Below, piece by piece: positions 55,804 to 64,000 of a stretch of DNA of 64,000 bases (its first letter is position 1; each line of letters opens with the position of its first letter). The notes under the pieces were generated by a model that saw only the letters and a list, made by a program, of their open reading frames with translations, made no database searches and was not told where the DNA came from. This DNA is from Dehalococcoidia bacterium (GTDB lineage Bacteria; Chloroflexota; Dehalococcoidia; Lucifugimonadales; Lucifugimonadaceae): NCBI GenBank assembly GCA_026421215.1, contig JAPKBN010000002.1, forward strand, positions 1 through 64,000, read 5' to 3'. A program made the translations under genes and the position numbers.

Positions 55804-57315
55804 TTACTTGTAAGTTGCCCATTCCTCAAATGGATACAGGGGCTTCCTGCGATGAGCATAGTGGAACGTCGAAAGATCCGCAGAGGTGGCTCCGGGCGAG
55901 TTTACGAGGATCATCTGCGCGGCTATTGGCTCATATGCGGGGCGTGGAGACATCACACCCTTTGCTACCACAATCTTGAACTCCTCAGGACTCACACCTA
56001 CGGAGTAGTATTGTTCAAGGCTGACGTTGCCGATGCTGGTGGACACGAGAAGGAGCGTCTGGCCGGAGTCGCACTCGACGACGGCGCACCTGCCCTGATC
56101 GTAGAAGGTCCACCCTGCGTGCAGCGCCCGGTTGTCCTCAAACGCGCCATCCGAAACCCTCGTCACGGTACCCGTGATCGAAACTGGCGTTCCGTGCAGA
56201 CCATCGGTTTTACCGCCCACCTGGAGATTGACCTTTCCCCCTAGACCTACTTTGTCACATGCAGCAACCGCTTCTGGATCGCGAAGCGTTTGAAGGTAGC
56301 TGTCGGCTCCTTGCGAGATGGCTTCGGCCAGGATCAGCGTCGAGTCGCCTGCACTACCGGCACCGATGTTGTCTCCAGCATCTAAAAGCACGACGGGTTC
56401 TTCGCCTGCGGCCAGACTGTGCCTAACCGCGTCGGCCGGAGTCATTCCTACCCTTTGTGCAAACTCTTTCCTCCTATCCCATGCGCGTTGCGTCAACCAC
56501 CGGGCAAGTCTGCTAGCTTCATACTCCGACGACTCGTGCAGCACATAGCATGCGAACCCCATCTCCTCCACGTCAGACCACGGATAGCCTTGTCCGACGC
56601 TGGCGTGCAGCACTCCCGGCCGTGCTTGCACCTCTTGAAGATCGTCGATGATGCCTTTCATCGGTGGAAAATTCGTATTCTGGTGCATGATCCCGATCAC
56701 CATCGGCGGTGTTTCCAGAGCATGTTGAGGGCTGATTTCACCAGAAATCATGCGCATTAGCAGATCGCATGCCTCGTTGGCCCGAGGTACGGCGTCGAGG
56801 TGCGGGTTCGTGTGATAAATGACCAGTGCATCGGTCTGCTCTGCCATCTGGTCCGACACGTTGGCGTGAAGGTCGAGCGTCATCACGACCGGAATGTCGG
56901 GCCCGACCAACTCCCGGGTCCGACGGGCGATTTCTCCATCGACGTCCGGGTAGCTTTCGGAGACGGCGGCTCCCATCTGGTTGAGAAGGACTCCGTCCCA
57001 TGGAGCCTGATCTCGCAATCCGACCAGTGCATCATTGACCAGTTGATCGAACGCATCGGCGGTGATCGTTCCACCCGGATCCGTCGCAGCGAACAGGATA
57101 GGGACAAGTTCAAAATCCAATCGGTTAGCCGCCTCAAAAAACCCTGAGAAGACCGTTTTGGCGCCCTTGTGCATCTCTTCGATGCGCGGCCCGTGCTGAA
57201 CCCCTTCACGCTGGAGTCCTGAAGTCTGGAAAGACTCGAACGTGGTGGGCCGCGATGAAAATGAGTTCGTCTCGTGGTGAATTCCGAAGGCGGCAATACG
57301 TTTCATAGTTCGCAA
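55804..57315 (-). CDS. M81-family (MlrC-like) metallopeptidase
   Basis: A 503-residue zinc protein of the microcystinase C family. The N-terminal domain begins RIAAFGIHHETNSFSSRPT, with metal-ligand candidates in MTLDLHANVSDQMAEQ and HTNPHLDAVPRANEA. The C-terminal MlrC domain contains LLDAGDNIGAGSAGDSTLIL and EGSF-like regions. Microcystinases linearise or clip cyclic peptides; homologs in non-degraders probably act on other small peptides. It is the first gene before phoB on the same strand but with a 55-nt gap, so linkage to phosphate is not implied. Confidence 0.87.
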   Translation of the reverse strand: MRTMKRIAAFGIHHETNSFSSRPTTFESFQTSGLQREGVQHGPRIEEMHKGAKTVFSGFFEAANRLDFELVPILFAATDPGGTITADAFDQLVNDALVGLRDQAPWDGVLLNQMGAAVSESYPDVDGEIARRTRELVGPDIPVVMTLDLHANVSDQMAEQTDALVIYHTNPHLDAVPRANEACDLLMRMISGEISPQHALETPPMVIGIMHQNTNFPPMKGIIDDLQEVQARPGVLHASVGQGYPWSDVEEMGFACYVLHESSEYEASRLARWLTQRAWDRRKEFAQRVGMTPADAVRHSLAAGEEPVVLLDAGDNIGAGSAGDSTLILAEAISQGADSYLQTLRDPEAVAACDKVGLGGKVNLQVGGKTDGLHGTPVSITGTVTRVSDGAFEDNRALHAGWTFYDQGRCAVVECDSGQTLLLVSTSIGNVSLEQYYSVGVSPEEFKIVVAKGVMSPRPAYEPIAAQMILVNSPGATSADLSTFHYAHRRKPLYPFEEWATYK

Positions 57316-57541
57316 GAATACCGGGAAGAACGGGGCAAAGCGGTACCTGAATTATTACCGAGTTATACCCTAGGTATTACTCGGGGATTGAATGGGTTGT
57401 GAAATAACTGAGTAAAGTCTTTCACGAGAGTAACGATCACCTGTGGAGAATGCTTGGTCACACTGAGACCGCGCTGGCGTGTTTTCCGCACTAATGCGGA
57501 CCTCGGACCCGATTCGTTACGGTCGCACATTATTAAAAATA
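57316..57541. other. Intergenic region upstream of the small unknown gene
   Basis: Divergent spacer between the M81 gene (minus) and the plus-strand gene near 57542. No clear promoter elements or hairpins were seen. Confidence 0.35.
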
Positions 57542-57916
57542 ATGAATAGCGCCGGTCGTGGATGTGTCGACTTATGGCCACCGGCATACAAGAATCTAAT
57601 GCTAGAAACTCTGGCAAGTATCGTCGCTGAGACCAAGGCCACGTGGTGGAGGGTGCTCGTTGCGTCACATCACAGGCCGGCGCGCGTACAAGACATCACA
57701 GACCGCTATTTTCCGGGGTACACCGAAGATCTGCTGAAACTGGCCCAGCGGGATGTTGATCTCGCCAGTACCGAGCCGACGTTATGGAGTGAGCCTGAAC
57801 GCCGGTTGACGGCAACCGCTCTCATAGCGAGGAACGTGTTCGGTGCGGTTAATGACAATCTCTGGAAGTCGTATTACGCAGTGATCGCGAACGAGGGGCA
57901 CCCGGAAACTGTTTGA
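57542..57916 (+). CDS. Hypothetical protein of unknown family
   Basis: A 124-residue product from ATG 57542; in-frame starts also exist at 57479 (GTG), 57494 and 57599. The C-terminal 100 residues are well balanced and protein-like, with charged helices (YTEDLLKLAQRDVDLAS, TATALIARNVFGAVNDNLWK). No family is recognised. The strand-opposed frame overlaps the dehydrogenase tail, so this is the more plausible coding strand. It converges with the downstream dehydrogenase gene. Confidence 0.5.
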   Translation: MNSAGRGCVDLWPPAYKNLMLETLASIVAETKATWWRVLVASHHRPARVQDITDRYFPGYTEDLLKLAQRDVDLASTEPTLWSEPERRLTATALIARNVFGAVNDNLWKSYYAVIANEGHPETV

Positions 57917-57947
57917 GCACCGGGTGGAGTCCCCGTGTCGTTTCTTT

Positions 57948-58982
57948 CTAGCTGCTATAACCGGAGAAGGTTGCGACCCTGCGCGGAGAGATGATGTCCC
58001 GCACGCCCGCGTTAACGCCGGCCATCGACCACTCGCCTCGGAGCATGCTTGCGGCGTTTTGACCCGCACGAATCCGTGACAGCGTAGCGGATCGTGTTGA
58101 ACCTCCGGCTGAGTGCGGTGTGGTGACCACGTTGGACATTGTGCGAAGTGGGTTGTCCGCCGGGGTTGGCTCGGTGGCGAACACGTCAAGGCCCGCGCCG
58201 GCGATCTCGCCGGTCTGTAGCGACTTGATCAACGCCTCTTCGTCCTGGACCTTGCCGCGGCAGGTGTTGATGAAGAAGGCCGTGCTCTTCATGGCCTTGA
58301 ATTCGGCTTCGCCAAACAGCTTGTCTGTCTGTTTGTTGTGCGGAACGTGGACGGTTACGTAGTCCACTTGACGTAGAAGTTCCAGAAGATCGTGGACCTG
58401 CTCCACGTTATGTTCGTTGGCGACCCACGGCGATACCCAGGGGTCGTACACAACGGTCCGCATGCGCCAGCCCGACATCTTCCGGTTAACGGCCTTGCCG
58501 ATGTTGCCGAAACCAACGATTCCCAACGTCGCTTCGTCGATCGGCGTCCGGCGGGCGAGCATAGCGGCGTCGGTCCAGTTCCCTTCGGTCATATATCGGT
58601 CCGAGAACGTAATCTGACGGGCGACATCCAGGATCAGAGCACATGCCTGGTCTGAGACTTCTTCCGCACACATGCCGGCACCATTTGCCACCATGATTCC
58701 GTGTTCGGTCGCAGAATCGACGTCCATGTGGTCGAACCCGTGCGAATACACGATGACGCCTGCGCCCTGCTCCATTTCTCGCAACACCGGATCCTGCATT
58801 GCGTACCCACGCGCAAGAACGACATCGGCGTCTTTGACGGCCTCGATCGCCTCGCCTTCGCTGTCCGGGTTGATCTGGATGATCTCTACATCCAGACCCT
58901 CGAGCTCAGCGCGCTCGTAAGTAAGTGGGTCATCTTCAGCACCCAGGAAGACAACTTTTTGTTTGGCGTCGTTCGTGACCAT
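57948..58982 (-). CDS. D-2-hydroxyacid dehydrogenase (NAD), copy 1
   Basis: A 344-residue enzyme of the D-isomer 2-hydroxyacid dehydrogenase family. The NAD motif is TLGIVGFGNIGKAVNRKM, with the catalytic Arg in INTCRGKVQD, Glu in LDVFATEPTPADNP and His in TTPHSAGGSTR. GAGMCAEEVSDQACALIL replaces the more typical NAEEVAEH. It converts a 2-hydroxy acid and 2-keto acid; substrate unknown. It lies about 68 nt below the second copy with a further gap, on the same strand. Confidence 0.9.
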   Translation of the reverse strand: MVTNDAKQKVVFLGAEDDPLTYERAELEGLDVEIIQINPDSEGEAIEAVKDADVVLARGYAMQDPVLREMEQGAGVIVYSHGFDHMDVDSATEHGIMVANGAGMCAEEVSDQACALILDVARQITFSDRYMTEGNWTDAAMLARRTPIDEATLGIVGFGNIGKAVNRKMSGWRMRTVVYDPWVSPWVANEHNVEQVHDLLELLRQVDYVTVHVPHNKQTDKLFGEAEFKAMKSTAFFINTCRGKVQDEEALIKSLQTGEIAGAGLDVFATEPTPADNPLRTMSNVVTTPHSAGGSTRSATLSRIRAGQNAASMLRGEWSMAGVNAGVRDIISPRRVATFSGYSS

Positions 58983-59081
58983 GAATACTCAGGCTTTCTT
59001 TTAAGGTTGATCGTCTGATCGAGGGCCTGTCATTAGGGGCGATATGTTGCGCCCGCCACCTCAAAGGTTCAAGGGCGAGTT

Positions 59082-60050
59082 TTAGGTGGCCGTGACGATG
59101 TTGATCGCTCCTTCGCCCTCGAGCACACGCTTGATGTTTGCGAACGCGAACTCGGCACGACGCGGAAAGCTTTCGCGGGTGGGTCCAGCAACGTGGCCAC
59201 TGACCACGATGTTATCCAGCGCAAAAAGCGGGTTGTCTGCGGCGGCGGGTTCAGTCTCAAACACGTCGATACCAGCGCCCCAGATTTTGCGCGCCTTCAA
59301 GGCCTCTACAAGCGCTGCCTGGTCGACCGTGGGGCCACGGCTGGTGTTGATCAGAATCGCTGACTCCTTCATCAGAGCGAGTTCGCGAGTGCTGATGAAG
59401 TGGCGGGTGGAGTCCAAAAGAGGTACGTGGACGGTGACAATGTCGGACTCTGATAGAAGCTCGTCCAATGAAGCAGGTTTTGCACCATACTTCTGTTCGA
59501 GTTCCGGCTTAGCCAGAACGTCGTGATACAGGATGTTGCAGTTGAAACCCGATAGCAGCCGCATCACGGTGGAACCTATGTAGCCGGCTCCGACGATACC
59601 GACCGTCTTGCCGAGGATCTCAAAGGTCTCCATCCCCCTTGCGCGTTCGGGGATCCATCCGCCCTCACGGACCGATACATCAACCCATGTCAGGTGACGA
59701 TACAACGCCAGGGTGAGGGCGATGAACTGCTCGGCCACACCCTCTGCGTTCGTGCCGCTAGCGGTCGCCACTGGCATTCCTAGCTCCCCGGTAAGCTGCA
59801 TGTCGACGCCGTCATAACCGGCCGACCCGAGCTGGTAAAGTCGGACGTTCTTCGCAGCCCGGAGCACGGACTCTTTTGGCTTTGCGCCGAAGACGATCAT
59901 CGCGTCGGCATCGGAAATCAGGTCTATCTGTTCCTGCTCGGTCGCCACCGATGCGTCCATCATCGTCACGTCCCATCCGGCGGGGATGAATTCGCGAGAG
60001 ATAGTGGCCATCGGGCTTTCGGGTGGAATGAAGTAGGCGACCTTTGGCAT
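59082..60050 (-). CDS. D-2-hydroxyacid dehydrogenase (NAD), copy 2
   Basis: A 322-residue paralog family member; ATG 60050 is chosen since MPKVAYFIPPE is the natural domain start and the frame continues to 60101. The NAD motif GKTVGIVGAGYIGSTVMRLL, catalytic Arg in INTSRGPTVD, Glu in GIDVFETEPAAADNP and His in VVSGHVAGPT are present. NAEGVAEQFIALTLAL is the usual catalytic-domain helix. Similar order to copy 1 but diverged; the two probably act on different 2-hydroxy acids. Confidence 0.9.
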   Translation of the reverse strand: MPKVAYFIPPESPMATISREFIPAGWDVTMMDASVATEQEQIDLISDADAMIVFGAKPKESVLRAAKNVRLYQLGSAGYDGVDMQLTGELGMPVATASGTNAEGVAEQFIALTLALYRHLTWVDVSVREGGWIPERARGMETFEILGKTVGIVGAGYIGSTVMRLLSGFNCNILYHDVLAKPELEQKYGAKPASLDELLSESDIVTVHVPLLDSTRHFISTRELALMKESAILINTSRGPTVDQAALVEALKARKIWGAGIDVFETEPAAADNPLFALDNIVVSGHVAGPTRESFPRRAEFAFANIKRVLEGEGAINIVTAT

Positions 60051-60270
60051 GTGTGAGTAATTCTCCGATTGTTGGCGATTGAAAACTTCGATTCGCGGCA
60101 ACGAGTCGACGGTCAGGAACGGCAGTATTCTAGCAAGCGATGGCGGCCAGAGTGGTTCTCGCAGTGGTCTATCAACTATCCGGACGGATCATACCTCTGC
60201 GTGTCGGCCACAATAAGCTCGGGACTCGACATATAAAACGCACCTGACTGATTGAAGGACCATCTACCAC

Positions 60271-61374
60271 ATGGACCGTGAACAACTTACAGCGATCGGC
60301 CTCAACCACCTGGCGGGGATGGGCGCTATTCCAGCGACCTCGTACTACGAACAACCCGTCGCGGACTACATATTGGCTCAATGCACCGATATAGGAGTTG
60401 AGACACGGGTGGACCGGTACGGCAACATTCTCGCTACGAGGCAGGGCGTGGATGCGGCGGCGGACGGCATCGCGTTCGTCGCACATATGGACCACCCCGG
60501 TTATGAGGCGCTCTCGGCGGAGGACGACGGGGTGCACGGTCGTGGACTCGGGGGGCTACCGTCGCAGGCCTACGAATCCGGCGTAGCGGTTACGTTCGTT
60601 GGATCGGACGGCAGGCGCGTACCCGGGCTGATCATGGGACGGGCAGGCGCACGTTCCGGGGACAACCTTATTTTTGAGGTCGCCCAGGACCGGATCGGAC
60701 CACTACCGTGTGCCATCGTCCTAGACCTGCCGGATTTCGACTATGACGAGCAGACCAAACTCATCCGCATGCGGGCGGCAGATGATCTCGCAGGTTGCGC
60801 GAGCATTCTGGCGGTTATGCGGTCATCGATGGAATCTCCGACACCCGGCTCGGTATACGGGTTGTTCACTCGGGCGGAAGAGGTCGGGCTGGTCGGCGCT
60901 CGACTTGCGGCAGCTGATGGCCTGTTACCGGTCGGGACGAATGTGGTGTCGGTCGAGACGAGCAGCATTCTGCCCGGCGCAGAGATCGGACGTGGGCCGG
61001 TGGTGCGCACGGGCGATCGAATGACGACGTTTGGGTTCGAGGCCGAGGAATATCTGACGGCGGCCGTGTCGGGAGTTGGCGATTTTCCAGTACAGAGGCA
61101 GTTGATGCAGGCTGGGACTTGCGAGGGAACGGCGTTCGCGCGAAACGGCTACCCGACTACCGGGCTGGCTTATCCGCTTGGTGCATGGCACAACAATGGC
61201 CCGGATAGCACCATCAGGCCAGAGTTCATCCATCACGACGATTTCGCCACGGGAATTGCGCTTCTAGCCGGCGCGGCCGCTCTGGCTGGCACTAACCCGA
61301 GTTCCGCGGCTGGTGCTCGCATAAGGGAGCGACCAGAGGATGAAGAACGCCGGTTGCTTGACTCCGTAGGGTAG
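60271..61374 (+). CDS. M42-type metallopeptidase
   Basis: A 367-residue binuclear-metal peptidase of the M42/M20 clan. Metal and catalytic residues appear in order: FVAHMDHPG (His, Asp), RAADDLAGCASIL (bridging Asp), TRAEEVGLVGAR (Glu pair), VSVETSSI and a late WHNNGPDSTIRPEFIHHDD (His). M42 enzymes are cytosolic aminopeptidases that usually form dodecamers. Start ATG 60271. Divergent from the second dehydrogenase gene. Confidence 0.88.
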   Translation: MDREQLTAIGLNHLAGMGAIPATSYYEQPVADYILAQCTDIGVETRVDRYGNILATRQGVDAAADGIAFVAHMDHPGYEALSAEDDGVHGRGLGGLPSQAYESGVAVTFVGSDGRRVPGLIMGRAGARSGDNLIFEVAQDRIGPLPCAIVLDLPDFDYDEQTKLIRMRAADDLAGCASILAVMRSSMESPTPGSVYGLFTRAEEVGLVGARLAAADGLLPVGTNVVSVETSSILPGAEIGRGPVVRTGDRMTTFGFEAEEYLTAAVSGVGDFPVQRQLMQAGTCEGTAFARNGYPTTGLAYPLGAWHNNGPDSTIRPEFIHHDDFATGIALLAGAAALAGTNPSSAAGARIRERPEDEERRLLDSVG

Positions 61375-61530
61375 GACGAAGGTGTTTTGTGATCGACGTA
61401 TTTAACAAGAAAAATCGCATCGGCCATCCTGCCCATTACAATGACGCCTCGCTACCTTTGACGGGTTCGGTAATACGTTCCCGTCAGATTCCCGAACAAC
61501 CCACATTGCAGGATTACGAAGGACCGAAAC

Positions 61531-63162
61531 ATGGCCGAAGTCTCCGGTAGTTATCTGATCGCACGGACGCTCAAAGAAGAGGGCGTGGAAGCTCTGTTCT
61601 TCCTGATGGGCGGTCCTAATTACGAGATCGTCAACTATTCGGAAGATTTTGGGATTCGGACCATCGACTTTCGGCACGAGCAGGCGGCGGCGATGGCGGC
61701 GCATGGTTACGCCCGTGTAACCGGCAGGCCTGGCGTGACTACCGCTGCGTCCGGGCCGGGCACGCTAAACCTCCTCACGGGCCAGTACACGGCGTACATC
61801 GACAACGCACCGATGATCACTCTCGGCGGCGCGGGCCCTTACCACGACTGGGGCAAGGACGGTTTTCAGGAGCTGGACCAGGCGGCGATTTTCGAAGAGG
61901 TTTCGAAGTCGACCATGCGAGTGACCGACGCAGCTCGATATCCGGAGCAAATTTCTACAGCGTTTAGGATCGCCACTACGGGCCGACCTGGCCCGGTATA
62001 TGTGGACTGTGCAGAGGACATACTCTATGCGAAAGTTGAGGAGTCGGATGTCGCTCCGGCTACCCGCCCGGAGTCGCTTTCTCGCTCCGGCGCAGATCCT
62101 GTGTCCGTGGCGGCCGCGGCTGACATGCTACGAGGTGCCAAGAAACCGCTGATATTCGCAGGCGGTGGTGTGTTCTTTGGCAAGGCATGGGACGAACTAC
62201 GCGAACTCGTCGAGAGTGCTGGCATCCCGTTTTACACCTCGCCTATCTCCCGGGGGCTGATCGAGGACGACCATGAGTTGTCGTTCCTGGCGGCCCGTAG
62301 CACGGCGCTCCGTGAGGCGGATGTTGTGCTGATCGTCGGGACTCGACTCAACTGGATGATGACCTTCGGCGGGCGCATCGGCCCGGACGCGAAGCTGATC
62401 CAGATCGATATCGAGCAATCAGAGATCGGTCACAACCGTTCAGTTGAGATCGGGCTGGTTGGCGACTGTAAGGTCGTGCTCCAACAGCTGATCGATTCTG
62501 GAATCGATTCCGACGGGACGGACGTCCGCAAGGAATGGGCCGACTATCTGGACGAGCAGAACCAGTCGCGTCTTCTACGAGCCCAGCCCAACCTGAACAG
62601 CGACCAGGTGCCGATTCACCCGTTGCGACTCTGCAACGAGATCGATAAGTTTCTTGATAGGGACGCCATTGTGACGGTGGACGGCAACGAAATTCTTCAT
62701 TACGGCCGGCAGTCTATCAACACCTACTATCCAGGCCACCGCATCAACTCCGGCCCGAGCGGATGTATGGGCGTCGGGCTGCCATATGCCATCGGTGCAA
62801 AGGTGGCAAGGCCGGATCTTCAAGTTCTATCCTTGCACGGCGACGGTTCGCTAGGCATGAACATGATGGACTTCGATACCGCGGTAAGGCACAACCTGCC
62901 GATCGTGGTTGTGGTCAGTAACAACGAGGGCTGGACGGCACGAGTCGAGGGCATTCGCAAGCCAGGTCGTGAACTGGGCTTTACCCGCTTCGAACTTTTG
63001 GCTCAGGCCCTCGGTGGCCACGGCGAACTGGTCGAGGAGCCGGACCAGATAGCGGGGGCGCTCGAACGGGCATTCGCAAGTGGCAAGCCGGCGCTGATCA
63101 ACGTTCGAGTAGACCCGACAGCCCGAGCAATCTCCCGCTTTGTCGGCTCGAAGATGGAGTAG
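61531..63162 (+). CDS. Thiamine-pyrophosphate-dependent enzyme (acetolactate synthase-like)
   Basis: A 543-residue TPP enzyme. The cofactor-activating Glu is in IDFRHEQAAAMAAHGYAR (near residue 50). The central domain has IFAGGGVFFGKAW, and the C-terminal domain has the GDG...NN TPP/Mg motif, LSLHGDGSLGMNMMDF followed by VVVVSNNEGW. Overall layout matches acetolactate synthase/benzaldehyde-lyase-type proteins; no regulatory subunit (ilvN) is adjacent, so a biosynthetic AHAS is less likely than a catabolic carboligase or decarboxylase. Confidence 0.85.
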   Translation: MAEVSGSYLIARTLKEEGVEALFFLMGGPNYEIVNYSEDFGIRTIDFRHEQAAAMAAHGYARVTGRPGVTTAASGPGTLNLLTGQYTAYIDNAPMITLGGAGPYHDWGKDGFQELDQAAIFEEVSKSTMRVTDAARYPEQISTAFRIATTGRPGPVYVDCAEDILYAKVEESDVAPATRPESLSRSGADPVSVAAAADMLRGAKKPLIFAGGGVFFGKAWDELRELVESAGIPFYTSPISRGLIEDDHELSFLAARSTALREADVVLIVGTRLNWMMTFGGRIGPDAKLIQIDIEQSEIGHNRSVEIGLVGDCKVVLQQLIDSGIDSDGTDVRKEWADYLDEQNQSRLLRAQPNLNSDQVPIHPLRLCNEIDKFLDRDAIVTVDGNEILHYGRQSINTYYPGHRINSGPSGCMGVGLPYAIGAKVARPDLQVLSLHGDGSLGMNMMDFDTAVRHNLPIVVVVSNNEGWTARVEGIRKPGRELGFTRFELLAQALGGHGELVEEPDQIAGALERAFASGKPALINVRVDPTARAISRFVGSKME

Positions 63163-63270
63163 GTCGAGACGTCTCCGCACCCCCGGCCCTGTCCCGCGGA
63201 GGAGAGGGGTCACGTGTTACGTCAGTCTTCTGAGGCTCTCGAAGGACCGGGAACGCAGGTTTCCGCCCCT
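63163..63270. other. Short intergenic region
   Basis: Convergent spacer. CCCTGTCCCGCGG followed by AGGAGAGGGGTCAC distantly recalls the intergenic repeat near 34289, but the match is too weak to call. Confidence 0.3.
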
Positions 63271-64000
63271 CTAAACTCGCTCGTACGAATAGCCCCCGTT
63301 CAGGAAACGGACTACGCGCCCGGAAGAGTCACGCACGAAGGGGATAGACATCCCCTGGTCTAGGCTTATGAACGAGTCTGGACCTACTTGAGTAGTGGTT
63401 ATTGACAACGGTGGGCCGTCTAGTCGTGATGGCGTTTTGATTACGACACCCCCATCGCCTACTTCCACCTTGGCAGTTCCCGCGCGGAATTCATAATTGC
63501 CTGTGTATTCGGCCAGATCGTTACTGGATGGTTCCGGGTACCGAGTCTTGTATGGGAGCGGCTCGCTTGTTGTGTCACGCCACACCTGCCCACGCACCGT
63601 GTTCATCAACTGCTCGGCCAGGAAGAAGGCTTTACGGTCTCCCCGGTTTGTGAACACGACTACACCGGTCTTCTCGGACGGGATCATCATCGAGTAAGTA
63701 GAAATGCCGGGCAGCCCGCCCGAGTGCCCGATCACCTTCGTTGAGCCGCTCCAGAATACCCAGTAGCCGAGTCCGTAGCCCCAGCCGGTGTCGCCGAACG
63801 GGAACTGCACGCTTTGCATATGATCCAGAGAGCCTGCCGTCAGACCAAGAGGGGAGTCTTCGTAAGCCATGGAGGCGATCTGGTAGAGAGCAAGGTCGTG
63901 GACGGAGCTGACGATACCTCCCGTTGACAGGAAAGTCTGATAGTCGTCGTTCAGGTGTACGACGATGTAGTCGCCATGTCGCTCCCCGCTGTCGAAAGCC
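63271..64000 (-). CDS. Beta-lactamase-family serine hydrolase, N-terminal part beyond right edge
   Basis: The minus-strand frame is open from the right edge down to 63271, giving about 243 C-terminal residues. STGGIVSSVHDLALYQ (partial domain), then WGYGLGYWVF, GHSGGLPGISTYSMMIP (the third, HxG-type motif of class C-like serine hydrolases) and VVVFTNRGDRK are seen. The Ser-x-x-Lys motif lies outside the window. A C-terminal beta domain of about 90 residues follows, as in many esterases and D-aminopeptidases of this family. Confidence 0.82.
   Translation of the reverse strand, partial: AFDSGERHGDYIVVHLNDDYQTFLSTGGIVSSVHDLALYQIASMAYEDSPLGLTAGSLDHMQSVQFPFGDTGWGYGLGYWVFWSGSTKVIGHSGGLPGISTYSMMIPSEKTGVVVFTNRGDRKAFFLAEQLMNTVRGQVWRDTTSEPLPYKTRYPEPSSNDLAEYTGNYEFRAGTAKVEVGDGGVVIKTPSRLDGPPLSITTTQVGPDSFISLDQGMSIPFVRDSSGRVVRFLNGGYSYERV

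Overview
The window looks like a chromosomal contig from a marine Chloroflexota bacterium of the SAR202 type. This is an inference from gene content. Seen directly: moderately high GC, frequent TTG starts, a Chloroflexota-like MoxR/DUF58/transglutaminase operon, and many paralogous or scattered catabolic enzymes. The enzymes include three tandem enolase-superfamily proteins, a GMC dehydrogenase with its small subunit, a molybdenum hydroxylase subunit, a LarA-like racemase, M81 and M42 peptidases, two D-2-hydroxyacid dehydrogenases and a TPP enzyme. Expanded enolase-superfamily families are a published hallmark of SAR202. No rRNA, phage, transposase or CRISPR array was seen.

Layout. 1-1330: a secreted beta-propeller repeat protein cut by the left edge. 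1332-1929: a 3' tRNA-Val(CAC) fragment, then tRNA-Leu(CAG), tRNA-Arg(GCG) and tRNA-Val(UAC). 2022-7660: MoxR, DUF58 and transglutaminase-like genes, then a methylguanine methyltransferase gene broken by one stop codon. 7669-15432 (minus): folC, fabF, a zinc-ribbon/RDD membrane protein, dnaE and a DUF2007 protein. 15790-24532: a ketopantoate-reductase-like protein, an adhesin-like lipoprotein, an SDR lacking its usual lysine, an HtrA-like lipoprotein protease, a YHYH lipoprotein, an alpha/beta hydrolase, an S51-like peptidase and a PIG-L deacetylase. 24542-30116 (minus): a six-gene catabolic operon (GMC dehydrogenase, its small subunit, HpcH/HpaI aldolase, two Lin0512 proteins, acyl-CoA synthetase). 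30417-32861: mutS2. 33085-39127 (minus): a sugar-acid-like module with a uronate-dehydrogenase-like protein, three enolase-superfamily paralogs bracketed by intergenic repeats, and a double cupin.

39582-46559 holds a GNAT protein, a LarA-like racemase, an amidase, pdxH, a CehA/McbA hydrolase, a deleted TfoX_N remnant and an aldo/keto reductase, closed by a strong terminator. 46676-57315 (minus) holds a lone molybdopterin hydroxylase subunit, a cupin, the phosphate regulon (phoB-phoR, a Pho box, pstSCAB without phoU) and an M81 peptidase. 57542-64000 holds a small unknown gene, two D-2-hydroxyacid dehydrogenases, an M42 peptidase, a TPP enzyme and a beta-lactamase-family protein cut by the right edge.

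Taken together, this is a core-gene backbone (replication, repair, folate, fatty acid and phosphate uptake) interleaved with enzymes that oxidise, dehydrate, cleave or hydrolyse small organic acids, amides and peptides. The most unusual observations are two genes whose family N-termini begin at CTG (folC and the larA-like gene), catalytic-residue substitutions in the transglutaminase and SDR, the nonsense-interrupted repair methyltransferase, and the repeat-bracketed enolase array.
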